Made by a program: the position numbers and the translations under genes
Source of the DNA: Hanleya hanleyi
Taxonomy: Eukaryota; Mollusca; Polyplacophora; Lepidopleurida; Hanleyidae
Length of the DNA: 64,000 bases
Direction of reading: 5' to 3'
Assembly: GCA_036873755.1 (NCBI GenBank)
Contig: JAVTVY010017265.1
Location: forward strand, 1 to 64,000
Part shown: positions 21,955 to 34,966 of the stretch, piece by piece
Numbering within the stretch: position 1 is the stretch's first letter
Layout: every line of letters starts with the position of its first letter
Notes under the pieces: generated by a model
The model's database searches: none
What the model was told of the DNA's origin: nothing
What the model saw: only the letters and a program-made list of their open reading frames with translations

Positions 21955-22862
21955 TATGGTGTTCTATTTGTGCCAAGTTTCCGTCGCCTTTTCAAAACGC
22001 GACGTCGCCTTTTGAAACGCGACGTCGCCTTTTGAAACGCGACGTCGTGTTTCGAAACGCGACGTCGCGTTTTTAAAACACGACGTCGCCTTTTGGAAAA
22101 CACGACGTCGCCTTTTAAAACGCGACGTCGCGTTTCTTTCCTATGTTTTTGCATTGTAAAACTCGACACAACGGAACTCGACGTCGCGTTTTCAAAAGGC
22201 GACGTCGTGTTTCACCCACGTCTTGTTTGGCAATGTTAAAAGATAGGAAAGAAACGCGACGTCGCGTTTTAAAACGCGACGTCGTGTTTTTTAAAAGGCG
22301 ACGTCGCGTTTTCAAAAGGCGACGTCGCGTTTCAAAACGCGTCGCCTTTTGAAACGCGACGTCGTGTTTCAAAAGGCGACGTTTTCAAAAGGCGACGTCG
22401 CGTTTCGAAAGGCGACGTCGCGTTTCGAAAGGCGACGTCGCGTTTCGAAAGGCGACGTCGCGTTTCAAAAGGCGACGTCGCGTTTCGAAAGGCGACGTCG
22501 CGTTTCAAAAGGCGACGCGTTTTGAAACGCGACGTCGCCTTTTGAAAACGCGACGTCGCCTTTTAAAAAACACGACGTCGCGTTTTAAAACGCGACGTCG
22601 CGTTTCTTTCCTATCTTTTAACATTGCCAAACAAGACGTGGGTGAAACACGACGTCGCCTTTTGAAAACGCGACGTCGAGTTCCGTTGTGTCGAGTTTTA
22701 CAATGCAAAAACATAGGAAAGAAACGCGACGTCGCGTTTTAAAAGGCGACGTCGTGTTTTCCAAAAGGCGACGTCGTGTTTTAAAAACGCGACGTCGCGT
22801 TTCAAAAGGCGACGTCGCGTTTTGAAAAGGCGACGGAAACTTGGCACAAATAGAACACCATA
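21955..22862. mobile_element. Foldback element made of palindromic GACGTC units
   Basis: A nearly perfect inverted repeat of about 908 bp centred at about 22408. The outer ends are tatggtgttctatttgtgcc (21955-21974) and its complement (22843-22862). Direct repeats CCCTTG at 21949-21954 and 22863-22868 look like a 6-bp target duplication. Each arm is an array of short units whose core AAACGCGACGTCGCGTTT is itself a palindrome, with variants ending gcctttt or gtgttt. Two spacer blocks occur once per arm (tcttgtttggcaatgttaaa; tgtaaaactcgacacaacgg). The symmetric RRRR-rich ORFs on both strands are shadows of the repeat. No transposase: non-autonomous. Confidence 0.9.
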
Positions 22863-23013
22863 CCCTTGACATGTTAGCTCCATACCTCCCGAGGGGCTTA
22901 TATATATTGGCGATATAAACGAACCACGAAAACATATCATCAGTGAAACGAACTTCGTCCCAGTAAAATTACTCGGCCGGTCTGCAACAGTTACTTCACA
23001 TGTATTTACAAAT

Positions 23014-23170
23014 TGAGAGCCGAAACTTAGTGACTTTGTAGCCTATCATATTGGGGTTGTTTGCATAACCCCACGATCAGAGGAACATGAGTAAATTCAA
23101 ATTGACGACTATGTGGAGGTACCATAAAAGTGAAGTTTTCGTCTGTTTTCTTATTCTTCTTTTTTGCAAT
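23014..23170 (-). repeat. Diverged piggyBac-like MITE fragment
   Basis: Contains gagccgaaact, tcatattggggttgtttgcat, gatcagaggaacatgagtaa and accataaaagtgaagttttc, matching the complement of the 47280-47400 and 63380-63480 portions of the TTAA family. Ends are not preserved. Confidence 0.45.
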
Positions 23171-25700
23171 AGAACACTTTCACAAAGTATAGCGACAAAA
23201 TCATACCAGGGCAGAAGCTGTGCAATCACGCAAACCATAATTTAAGATCGAATTTTGTTATATGAAACGGCCCATCATTAATTCAGTTGGAGTTTTACTT
23301 ATAACTGTAGTCAGCACATTTTTCCTCTTTCAGCAATACACACAATTACTAGCAATGTTATCGGTTGCTGATTTTCCTTTCTTGGTTTGCCATTGTTTGT
23401 GATCAAAGTAATCAGTCCTTCTCTTTGAGTTATAGGCAGTTGTCCACAGCGAAACCCTTCATCCATCGACCAGCCAAAAATACACCGATATCCACCCAGT
23501 AAAAGTTTAGGAATTCATAAGTGAAGCCATCTGACCCGAGAATTTTTCCGTTTTACATATTCTGGTTTTTTACTTCCTTATAATTTATTTCCACTGTCTA
23601 AGGAAGTTATATAATGACTAATACGCATTTAAAGGTGTACTGCAAAGGTTTTGAAAATAAACGAAACAATGTTTGTTGCGTTTATTTCTGTGTGTTTTAA
23701 TATATAGTAAAGTATAAAAATTTTCGAGAACGAATCGTTGGATATAAACCTGATTATAAATATGTATAAAACCCTTTTCGCTCTGGATGAAAATCCGACA
23801 GCTGAAAGTGACACTGATTGTCTCCATTGATTTATGACGTTTTGATGACCTTTCTCAGATTTGTACCCAGCTCCGGGAGGGGAAATCATCATGATGTACT
23901 GCGCGATCATTGGACGGTGTGGAAACATTTCCAGCAACTTAGGGAAAGACACCATTCAGCTTTCACATCTTTCCGACAGTCTTACGGACTAGAAGTGGGT
24001 AGGATCTTCGTGAGTGGCTATTTAGTTCCGCTATGGCTATAAACATTCGCGGCTGTGTTCCACAAATTTTGATAAGTCGTGCTTTGAGTTGACATCGAAT
24101 CCGATAATATTATTTATCCACCAACAAAAGGATTATTACATGCAAAATCACAAGTTTACATGGTAAACTGTGTGTATTTCCACGGTGGTAGAATAAATGT
24201 TGCTGATTGAATGCAAAACAGATCTAAGACGACAACATTTGAGAGCTAATTTCGCTGACGTCCACGCCCACAGACACTATGTGTTTCTTGCCGTGGCTTC
24301 TTTCGATAAGTAACGGTCCTTTGTCGCTTTTATTATTTAGTATTTTACATCGTAAAAAAATAAATTTTAAAATTTATAAATCTTTCTAATCTCCTTCACA
24401 ATGCGCGCGCTTTTGCCGAAAGCAAACATTTTAAAAAATTTTTACGTACTGGTCTCTACATGATTACAGTAGTGTATGTTAAAAATGCAAATTGATAACT
24501 CGCACGAAAAAGGTCTCTTGTATTCAGTTTTCGAAATCATAGCGTTACGGATCGGAATTTACGAAACGACCGAACAACTCTTGTTATTTTGTGCTAAATC
24601 GTAAACCTGAGCATGTTGGGGAGTTTTGGGGGCATTCGGCCTCAGAAAGCTAAATTGACCAAATAAAGCATTTGCTATGTTTTACATGCATGCGAAAAAC
24701 TCCTTTGTGTGTGACGGTAATGAATCTGTGTTTTTTTTCTCAATCCAAAACCTGCTAAACCATATTTCTCTTGAAGAATACATACTGAAATCATTCCGGG
24801 GAAAAATACGATGACCAGTTGCATAAAAATGAATTCATGGGTCATCAAAATCTTCTCCCCGGGATTTTCTCTTGTAGCAAAAATATGACACCTCAAACCA
24901 AAATTATATTTTCGTACAAGATACAAGGAAGTTGTAGAGGTATCAAGTTAGATTCTGCTTTGACGTGTATTTTTGCGATAAGACAAAATCTTCCTTATAA
25001 ATGCCTCAAAAATACCAAAATATGACAGGGACCACATTTTGATAAACCTTAAACAAAAATCAGCGTTATTATCATCACAGACAAATGAGTTTTTCCCATG
25101 TAAACATCAAACATCCTTTATAGACAATCTGATACTCTGATATTCATCAATGTGACGTTAATAAAGCTGATATTTTTTTTCAATCCAAATCTTGAAATCC
25201 AAAAGTTTAGATTTAGATGCTAAAAACCAGCCTCGAAAAAATTAGCGATGGACAGTTTTATAGAAATAGAAATATGATTGATCAAAATGTGTATGCAATT
25301 GACCATTGCAACTGTAAGCGCCATATGGGACCGAGACTCCTTCTGCATCCATGTCGTTTACATCGCTGTCGCTGCTCGACTCCTTGCATGTTTCTGGACT
25401 CTAACTGGAAGAGTATTCAAACATCCGGTCGATTGGTCTCTCTCTCCATTTCCGACACATTTCCTCTCAACTTCGACATTTTCCAGACGTTCCCGTAAAG
25501 CACAACTACCGCCACGAACAGCGTTAAATGTTGGAAAGTCAAGGGGAGATAAGCGATGGTTGTTTTTATTTCTTTCGAACACAACTCTCGGAGCAGATTT
25601 ATATTCGCAAATTTACAGCAAACTCCTCAAATTCAAAATAACTCGTCAGATGATGTTTTCTCAATAGCATTGCGATATAAGAAGAAAAGATTGTAAATCG
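23171..25700. other. No gene recognised; scattered repeat pieces
   Basis: aaaggtgtactgcaaaggtt near 23632 and aaaacctttgcagttgacct near 25704 resemble the terminal repeat of the 53178-53677 element, so this stretch may carry an older or nested member. The longer ORFs here (108 and 129 residues) show no recognisable family. Confidence 0.4.
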
Positions 25701-25714
25701 AAAAACCTTTGCAG

Positions 25715-27130
25715 TTGACCTTTCAAACATGTTTGAGTCGATTTTGACATCAGGATGACGTCATAATTGACAATATTGTTCAAAATGTCATTGTCGCCTT
25801 TCTCTGCCCTTCATGATCAATATCATGAATAATCACATTATTTCTGTCCAAATCACATAAAAATGTATTGGGCATGCATTACTGATGACGAGAGATCATT
25901 TTTATCTTCAAGAAAACATATTTAGGGTCTGTCAGATTAATATAACGTGATCACATTAGAACACAATTTTGGAATGGGGTATAGATGGTAAAAATGCTAG
26001 GCGAATAGTTACAGTATTTAAAACTATGACATATTTGGTCTTTTTGGAAAGACTATATAACCGTATCACATCTAAACATTTTTCATGTGGTTATGATGTT
26101 ACAATGGCGTCATAAAAACGTCATAATGTGACAACATTGTTTAAAATTACATTTTCGCCCTCCTCTGAATTTCATGATCAATATCATGAATAATCACATA
26201 TTTTCACCCCGAAATGTATTGATCACACATTACTGGTGATTGAAGATCATGGTTATCCTAGACATGTTTAGGGGGTTGTCAGCATAATGTAATGTTGGTC
26301 AAGTTTCCAAGCCCTAGTACAATTTTGGAATGGGGATATAGATATATCATATGACTAGTCATTAAATTCTAAAGTATGGCACATTTGATACTTTTGAAAA
26401 GGTTATACAATGCACTAAATGTACATGTGGCATTTAAACATGTTTGATGCGATCAGACTGCATGATGATGTTATAATGTGTCAATATTGTTCAAAATGAT
26501 ATTTTCGCCTTCCGCTGGATTATATGACCAATATCATGAATAATCAAATTAATTTTGCTCAAATCGTCTGGAATTGTATCGGACCTGCATATATGATGAT
26601 CGAGATCATTTTTTCTCTCCATGAAAACATGTTTTAGGTGTTGTCATCGCAACGAAATATGGTCGAATTACCAATCACCAATGGCGGTATGAATAGAAAA
26701 ATGCCATGTGAGCTGACAAAGGACTTCAAACTATAGGATATTTTAGTATTTTTGGAAAGGTTGTATAATGCACTATAATCACATTTAAACATGTCCGACG
26801 TGATTATCATGTCAATATGACGTCATAAGATGACAACATTGTTCGAAATGACAAAATCGTACTTCTATGAACTTTATGATCAATATCAATTATCACAGTA
26901 TCTTGAAATGCATTGGACATGTAACGGAGATCAAATTTTGTCTCCTCGAAAGCATGCTTTAGGTGTCCTCAGCTTAATATGAAGGGTCCAAATCTCAAGC
27001 ACTACGACAATTTTTGCCATGGGGATAGAGCTATGAAATGCAGAAAACCGTTGGTCCCGATATTATGCTATTTGGTATCTTGGGATAGACAAAGACTCTG
27101 AGAGCATTATCACAAGTTAAAAGATACTTG
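25715..27130. repeat. Four diverged tandem units of about 350 bp
   Basis: Units begin near 25726, 26076, 26437 and 26788 with aaacatgtttga-like words. They share a TGACGTCA-like block, gacaacattgttcaaaatg, ttcatgatcaatatcatgaa and a gaaaacatgtttaggtgt-like end. Sequence identity is moderate, so the array is old. Confidence 0.7.
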
Positions 27131-27444
27131 ACACCTACATGACATGGATATCACACCATAATATGGTAAAAATGAAAACAACGCACATCCCAATTTCTTG
27201 TCTGTCTCAGCTTCTTACTATCAGCGATTATTTTATCTGAAATGCAAATTGATCTGGAAAACACGTTCTGTCCTTAATAGTGTGGAAATGAAGAAGTGAT
27301 TCTTTACCATCCTAGGGATCGCCGTGGTCGTTCTTATAATGAACGTAGTTTTCTTAATGTCGTGATTTAACAGCAATTAATTAAATCGTTACAGTACAGC
27401 ATTATCTGGGCCTGGTCTGGACCAGGTGTGGACCTTGTTCATTT

Positions 27445-27810
27445 ACACTACAGTAATTAGGGGGTCTAATTTACCGGGATAAATTTTATCCGGATAATTT
27501 CAACGCTGCAAACATTGGCGGGTTACCTTGCTTCAGGTAAATTTGATCCGGAGTGTAAACTCAATTTTAGCTGGTTAGTTTGACCCTGATAATTTTGATC
27601 TGGATAATATAGTAGTGTAAACAAGATTCCCGATTTTACCCGGGTCAAATTGGCCTGTTTATGATAACAGGCACATGGGCGTCATCTAGCGTCCAGTCAA
27701 TAATCTTCTCCACTGGATGATAAGTGTAAACGTACAGGCATCTTATCCGGATCAAAACTGATCCGGATCAGATCCGGCTCAGATTTACCCGGGAAAACAA
27801 ATTGTAGTGT
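27445..27810. mobile_element. MITE with ACACTACA terminal repeats
   Basis: The left end ACACTACAGTAATTAGGG and the right end complement ACACTACAATTTGTTTTCCC are inverted. The interior is dense in gatccggat/tccggata palindromes. The 366-bp size and lack of ORF fit a non-autonomous TIR element. No target duplication could be read. Confidence 0.5.
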
Positions 27811-28076
27811 CAAGCGCCTTTAGATGATGAGTGTGACTTCCTAGCTGATTTATTTCTATTGCGATATACTTTATACAAATTTGGAACAGTTCAGAGCCTT
27901 TATCATATAGGCAATGTAAGTGAGTGGACAGGATCTCTGCGATGTATTCGAACTCTCTCAATACAACCCATCCTATATCTTTCTGTAATATTTGGTGGTA
28001 CACCAGGTGGCACTTTTAACATATATTGTCAAAGCATCATCGACACATTTGCAGTTAATGCTGAACGCGACTTCAG

Positions 28077-28170
28077 TCTCTCTCTCTCTCTCTCTCTCTC
28101 TCACTCACACACACACACACACACGCACACACACCAATACAAACACATACACACACATACACACATTTGC
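28077..28170. repeat. (CT)n-(CA)n compound microsatellite
   Basis: About 26 bases of CT are followed by about 60 bases of CA-rich repeat. Confidence 0.95.
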
Positions 28171-30140
28171 AGTAACCAGGATAATTATGGCACAACATTC
28201 TTTAGAAGGCGATGTACCTTCTACGGTCAGCCTAGTGCATAGTACACTGACCGTATCGGATTGCGTCAATACAGTTTAGGATGTCTCAAAGTTATAGCTA
28301 CAGTTAAGGCCTAGGGCAATGTTGTCGCATGTAGCTGCTGTCACACACAACACGTTCACCTACTTGTCCACTATGTCAACACCTCACAGGACAAGTGTAC
28401 AATCTGCTTTATTCTGAACAACTGTGGCTGTTATTCCCAACCATTGACAATTCTTCATTGAATGTATCTTGAATAATTGTATATCCATTGATCGAAAAGC
28501 CTCTATCAATTACACATTTATTCTGTTTATTCAGCTAGATATATTTATTTGTGGGAGAATCAGGTGATCGATTTTACCACAAATAAATTATGCAATGAAG
28601 ATGTTTCCTTGACAATATGGTAGATAATGAGAAGCAAGCAAGCACAAAATGTAGATATAAATGTTCTAGATGGCACCTAAAGGCTACAAAAAAAAACAAA
28701 ACAAAAATGATAAGCTATGATGTCGAAAAAGTGTGAAAAAAGTTTATTCAACCACGTGGGGAAATTATCCACATCGCTGCTAGTTTGAATTACCCGAAGG
28801 TAAAGTAATCTCGAAATGAGCATGAAATAAGAAGCTGTGGCGTTAAGCAAATCGATCAGATGAATTTGAAATTTCCCGCGCCGTTGTGTACGTTCGGATA
28901 AGCATACAAAGAGATGATAAGCACTGGAGTAAAGTAGCCCCACCGCAACTGATGTGTATTTTTAAAGTGTAAATATTTGGCACATACCGACCCTGATATA
29001 ACTGACTCTGGTTCATGTATGAATAAGCTCAATCTTGGTCAAGATATGAGTAGAAAAGTATTCCTATTGAAAACAGATACACTAATTTCAGATAGCACAT
29101 GATGACCGCCATTTTGAATTTACCCATGGTGCTTCGCCCAAAAAAGTACAAATTGACTCCAAGTATTCAGAAATATTAGGTTATTAACCCGGAACAGGCT
29201 GCATGAATGCGAAGAATGTGTGAATTGCGGTAAGACGAATGCCGCAAATTTGACGCAGATTTTTTATCGAGATAAGTTGGTGGGAAATATGTCTGTATAC
29301 ATGCATCGCCGCCATATTTAATTTAGTTTCTCATTATCAATCTACACTTTGTACAGAATAATATGTAAATAACCGCAACGTGGTTCCAATAAGTTGAGAT
29401 ATGAAGTCATCAAATTAGTTGGGGTTTTTTATATATATTTTCCCACTTGGAGTTATATTCAGAAACCGTGAAACTGTGACTTATGACTACTTTATCTAAT
29501 AGAGCATCTGCGACGCCATGTAAGAGGTTAAAGGTCAAAAGTGAAAATGTCTCGTCGTACCTCAATCGTCACTATAAATCAACCAGGTTTAAACACATAA
29601 TGTGATCAAACATTTTTCATCGCACCTTCGTTCAGTTTGTTGATCCACTATCTGCAATAGCAGAATAGCAGAAAGTGTGCATTATATTATCAGTGACGTC
29701 ATGATGACGTCAGATTCAAGTACCAATTTCAGATATATCCGTCAAAATCGCGGACTATGTTAGACATCGTTCATGTATGTACCCAATGACACCAAACATG
29801 TTAGAGTTTGATGAAACAATAGGCTGAAAACAATTGTAACCATAACCCTACCCCCAATCCTTATCCTTCAATATAGAAGGTTAGTGGTATCAAACTTTAA
29901 GAGAATCTAAACGGCAAACGCCCCCGTGCCCAAAGCGCAAACAAACGTTATTCAAGAGGTAATAACTTGGGCTTTCAGATGAACAATGTGTATACAATTC
30001 CCCACAGGGAAGTGGGTTGTGGTTAGCTCGAACTCTGAAGAAAATGACCTCGAGAGATCCTTCAAATGACCTCGAGAGATCCTTCAAACTATGATTGCAG
30101 TTTGTCACCAGTCTGCGCCGTTTATCACCAAAGTGTAGAA
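28171..30140. other. No recognised gene or element
   Basis: AT-rich sequence with short ORFs only. A 24-base direct duplication (atgacctcgagagatccttc) lies at about 30045-30090. Confidence 0.45.
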
Positions 30141-30164
30141 CTTGTGCGAATACAACCGTCTAGT

Positions 30165-30930
30165 CAGTCATTCAATATTGAGCATGGGCACGCGTAGATA
30201 ACGTCATGTTTCCGTCATATTCGATGTCTGAAGCGTTTAAAATCATTAAGATAATTATGACTACGCATTTCTTGGGTCAAGTTCTGCCCTAATTTGCGAA
30301 TACAAGCGTCTAGTCTGTCATTCAACATTCAGCCGCCGCCCATTAAAGAATTTCCCCGTCCACACCACAAAGACCTAATTCATGCAACAACATTATCTCC
30401 AAATGCTAATGGGAAGGCGTTTGATTATTTTCACAGAATTTACTAGAGCATACTAATCGAAATACATTTACCTCCGTGGCAGATTTTGTTGAATACTTGT
30501 ATCGAGAAAGGGGCACTTGATTATGCTAAATTTGTAATCGTCTCATTAGTCGAGTAGCATATATAGAGATAGCAAGATGATCCTGTGTTGAACTGTGCCC
30601 ATGGCAGACCAGAGAAAGAGAAACAGTGGTACCCCAGATATGATTTAACCCAGCCCGGACACTGACATCTGAAAAGCCTCACTTGGATATCAGAATCCAC
30701 TCTAGGTAAATTACAGCGCATATAAGGGAAGTGGGAAGAGGTGCCGACATACTGACAGAGCCACATGACTTCACAGTATAGTCTTCTGGTTAACCTATTC
30801 CAAAGCACATACCAAGAATCTAACGATTCGTGATATGTGTTGTATCTCAGGTACGCTTTTATTGTACCTGTTCATGTGGCAACTTGGATGACATGACCAC
30901 ACGGCCCCTAGCACCGGCATAAGCGGTATT
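30165..30930 (+). repeat. Dispersed repeat family A, two overlapping starts
   Basis: The start block (tcagtcattcaatattgagc, then tctgtcattcaacattcagc) occurs twice. Later come the distal landmarks atctcaggtacgcttttatt, gacatgaccacacggccc and cataagcggtattagataca. Confidence 0.6.
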
Positions 30931-31822
30931 AGATACAAATCTAGATAGCTATGATGGAAATGCTCTGACAACTCGTATATTGCCAACTGGTGAGCTGTGT
31001 CGCTGTGACAACTCGTATACTGGTCATTGCAGTGCAAGCTTAGGAGATCGGATACTGGTCTCTAGCGACCACCGTATATCCCAGCGGCTTACTTAGAAAT
31101 ATTCCTCCCGTGAACGACACCAGTGAAAAGATAAGTAAAATAATTAGAAAGTCAAGCATAGTCAGCAAAGCGATTGGAATTAGGGATTCGAACCCTTCCT
31201 GTTGCTTAACGCATCTAATGAAGGAGAAATGCTGAGCTTTTGAAGAATTCGAATGAAGAATGTCTCAGTGTGGTAATTACCCTATTCTGTTCCCGGGAAT
31301 ACTGATAAGACGTTTGACCGAACTGCCTACGATGTGACAATCGCCTCGGGACCACACGGATAACACGTGAGAGAGAATAAGCTCCGTCAGTTATCTGTCA
31401 CCTCTTCCCCCGCTAACAAGGGCATGCTATCTTCCTTTGCTGTCCTAACCTAATAGCTTTTATTATGGGCTATAAAGACGATGTGGACACTGACAAGTCA
31501 GAACGCCGAAAAAGCCTATTCCATCTAATAATCCCGAAAGCTTTCTAACGCCCTGTACAAAATACAGCGAGGCACATCATATTAGGGCTAGAAGGTAACC
31601 TCTAGCATTCTCCACACATCTACTTATATTGTCTTATCGTTCTTATTTTGACGTTAATTAGACGTGGGCATTGACAGTTGAGAACGCACAGAATTGGAAT
31701 TCCGCCTAAAGATGTTGCAACCACGCGTTCAACTCCAGTCGCTCACCTTTGCATTTAACTATTTCCAAGTATCCCTGTGCTATAGATTAGGGAAAACGAA
31801 TCTGAAACATCGCTTTCTTATA

Positions 31823-33230
31823 AGGGACCATGCAAAATTTATCGAGGGGGTAGGACCGGTGCAACAAGGAAAATCAGCTAAAAAAATCCTTGGTCCCCCT
31901 TATCTTCGAACCAAAAAAAACTACGAGTCCTATCTGGATCTTGGGTAAAAAAAGTTCTGGTCCTATCCATGTTGTGACCTACATGTACATGTACCCGGAT
32001 TTGGTGAGCCGCATCTGCAAACACCACCCCCTAACCAATAAGTGATATGCACATATACTTTTGCACATTTTTATAAGTATGGAACAGTGGTGCTCAATGT
32101 ACATGATTTTTCATTGAAATTATTTGTTGATATTATATAGCTGTGCCAAAACTGTTTTACAGGTTTAATGATAATGAACTTTTAGAGTGCATTGTATTTG
32201 ACATGCTAGTTGTTCAGTGATAAAAGGGTCTTTGTGTCAGTGGTTTCATGTTGTCAGACATATACACTGTAGTTCACAGATACCAGACTGATATTTAATG
32301 TTGATGTTTAGAGTATATTTTATTCACTATCCCAAGTGCCCTCTTCTTTTGTATGCACCTCCCCCTCCAATAGAAACCCCGCCTGAGCAAAGTTTTGTTG
32401 TTATGCGAATAACACCAAGCTTGAATGACACATATGGTCATCACCTAGTACAAGCCCATTAATGATACATGTACATGTCTCTGATACCATTCAACTGTTC
32501 AACATGAAAGTTGGTGCATCATCCGATCGATACATCAAGAGACTTTCAATAAATTACCAAGCCGGCTTTTCTGATTGGGCGGAAGCCTTGGTGGCCATCT
32601 TTAATTTATGCACTCATTAATGATACATGTACATATCTCTGATACCATTCACCTGTTCAATATGAAAGTTGGTGAATCATCGACATCAAGAGACTTTCAA
32701 TAAATTAGCAAACCGTTTTTTCTGATTGGATGGAAACCTTGGTGGCCATCTTTTATTAATGATATCTCTGATACCATTCAACTGTTCAATATGAAAGTTT
32801 GCGCATCATCGATACATCAAGAGACTTTCAATAAATTACCAAGCCGGCTTTTCTGATTGGGCGGAAGCCTTGATGGCCATCTTTAATTTATGCAAAATCA
32901 TCAATGGTACATATTTCCAATACCATTCAACTCTTCATTTTGAAATCTCATTACATTACATATCTCAAGAATGACATCCCTGGGCACACCATATGGCCAT
33001 GACCCAGAAGCCTATCGAACCAGCACCCAGAGTCGAGGGGTTTTCAGATGCGCAGCTTTGTATTTTGTTCTTTGTTTTTTTTTTTGAGAAAAAAAACAAA
33101 AAAACTCTTGGTCCTATGGATAGTCAGGTAAAAAAAATAATGTCCTACATAAAATAGCGAGAAAAAAAAGTCTTGGTCCCCCTACTGTTTGCACCGGTCC
33201 TACCCCATCAATAAATTTTGCACGGTCCCT
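31823..33230. mobile_element. TIR element of 1.4 kb with internal 150-bp repeats
   Basis: The ends agggaccatgcaaaatttat (31823-31842) and the complement agggaccgtgcaaaatttat (33211-33230) begin inverted repeats of 40 or more bases that also include ggtaggaccggtgcaa. Inside, three tandem units of about 150 bp (32452-32893) share ctctgataccattcaactgt, aagagactttcaataaatta and ttttctgattgggcggaagc. No transposase is seen. A class II non-autonomous element is the best guess. Confidence 0.7.
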
Positions 33231-34200
33231 AATGTAAATAGAATGTGCAACTGAAATACTTACATGCACACACTCTTCCTTGTATGTGTTGAATTGTCAT
33301 TTCAGTAATCTATGCACGACTACAGGTGTAAAGGAACTCAATGTTACTCCTATCCTCGTGCGAGTTAAATACCCATATCCCAACGAAGACAAGCAACTTT
33401 GCTGAGGTATTGCCAGCAATAAATCTATATTATAGCTCAACTCCGATTATGTTTGTGTCATAGCATGCATATAATCGAACGATATTGTTGTCCAGAAAAT
33501 ATTTGATAAACGCAAATTCTCATGGTCGCGGCCATCTTTAAACATTCCCGCACAGAATGATAATCGAAAAAGAGTGCGAAGAAATATCAAGAGCACTTTG
33601 AAAATAGAGAATTGAGGTTTGTTACATTTTCAAATATCATTTACGAATTTATCCCCTATTTTTCATCTAGCTAGCCGGTCTCCACTTATTGACCAATCCC
33701 GAACCAAGTTGAGCATTTATGCTAATATGCACACGGCCACCTACGATGTTTAAGTTCCGTTATACCTACAGGAAAGTCTACATGTATGCATGAGGGAGCA
33801 TCTTCCTCCAAAAATGCCAGTTTTTTCGAATTTGAAACCACTCGACCGAGAGTTTCCATGTCGAACTTCACTTATTGACGGAAAACATCATGGCGTAGTT
33901 TCGTCAAGATTCTGTTGCACCGAGGTGTTACAGCCGAAAGCGACTTAGATTACATTAGGTTCTTTGAGCTAAGTACACTGACCCCATTCTTCCCATTTCT
34001 CAAATGTTCCATTGTTTGATCGTCCAACTATTCCATGGGGCTATATTGTACTTCACTTAAAGTCAACATACACAGATGGTACAAAACACAAACATCCTGC
34101 CATGCTTTTATTGCGAAGCCCGCGCCCTAAAATTTATAAACTTTCCCACACTAACTGTGCGTAAAATTACCATTGAGCACGCCTATGAAAACATTATTTC
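33231..34200. other. No recognised feature
   Basis: No supported ORF, RNA gene or repeat boundary was seen. Confidence 0.4.
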
Positions 34201-34559
34201 TGTTCTATTGCACTACCCAAACTGATTATCACCAAAGATTATAATGAAAGGTTGAGACATATTTTAAACTTTGACGACCTTTCTTCCCTTTCATCCACTG
34301 ATGCTCCCGTCTCGCTTGGCATCGTGCCAATATCAGTGGACGAGTTTATGTGGTCTCTCAAATGGGGAGTGATACTGTCAGCTGCGTCAGCTGTGATGTC
34401 TATTTGTGTCGCTTTGTTAATCAATTTCACGATGGAAGCAACAGTTAAACTTGAGAAAGAAATTATATCTTTTATTGGTTTGTTTTATTGGTTTGTTTTG
34501 TTTTGTTTTATTGGTTTTATCAAATTGTTTTATTATGTATATGTATATATTATCTTTTA

Positions 34560-34639
34560 ATAACTATTTTACTAACACAATCTCTGGGCCTTGAGGGAGA
34601 CTAGCCCTTGTGCTAATCAAGCCACCCAGGCTAAATAAA

Positions 34640-34679
<40 letters not shown>

Positions 34680-34680
34680 G
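34560..34680 (+). mobile_element. LINE 3' end with (ATT)n tail
   Basis: tctgggccttgagggagact, then caagccacccaggctaaata, then aagttattatt repeated, is the 3' tail style of non-LTR retrotransposons widespread in marine invertebrates. The upstream extent is unclear. Confidence 0.55.
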
Positions 34681-34966
34681 ATTGTTACTTGTATGAAAGC
34701 AGACGCCCCTTTCCTCATTCGATTTGTGAAATGGAATCTCCCAATGAACACTTGCACTTGACGGGTGTTGATTTCACATATTCGTTATAAAACGTGTAAT
34801 AAATGCACGGTTAGCTCGATGTTATTGACACAAGTGTTATAAAATGCTTTGTTTTCACTGACCGAACTTTATACTTGTCTCGTGAAAGCAAACGATTCGA
34901 TATTCATTATCGACTTTTGAACATCTACCGGAGTCTTCTCTGAAAACCTTAATACTCATATTTAAC

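Noticed and set aside
22115..22935. Arg-rich ORFs on both strands (RRRVFKRRRR-like)
   Set aside because: They are mirror-image readings of the palindromic GACGTC array, not proteins.
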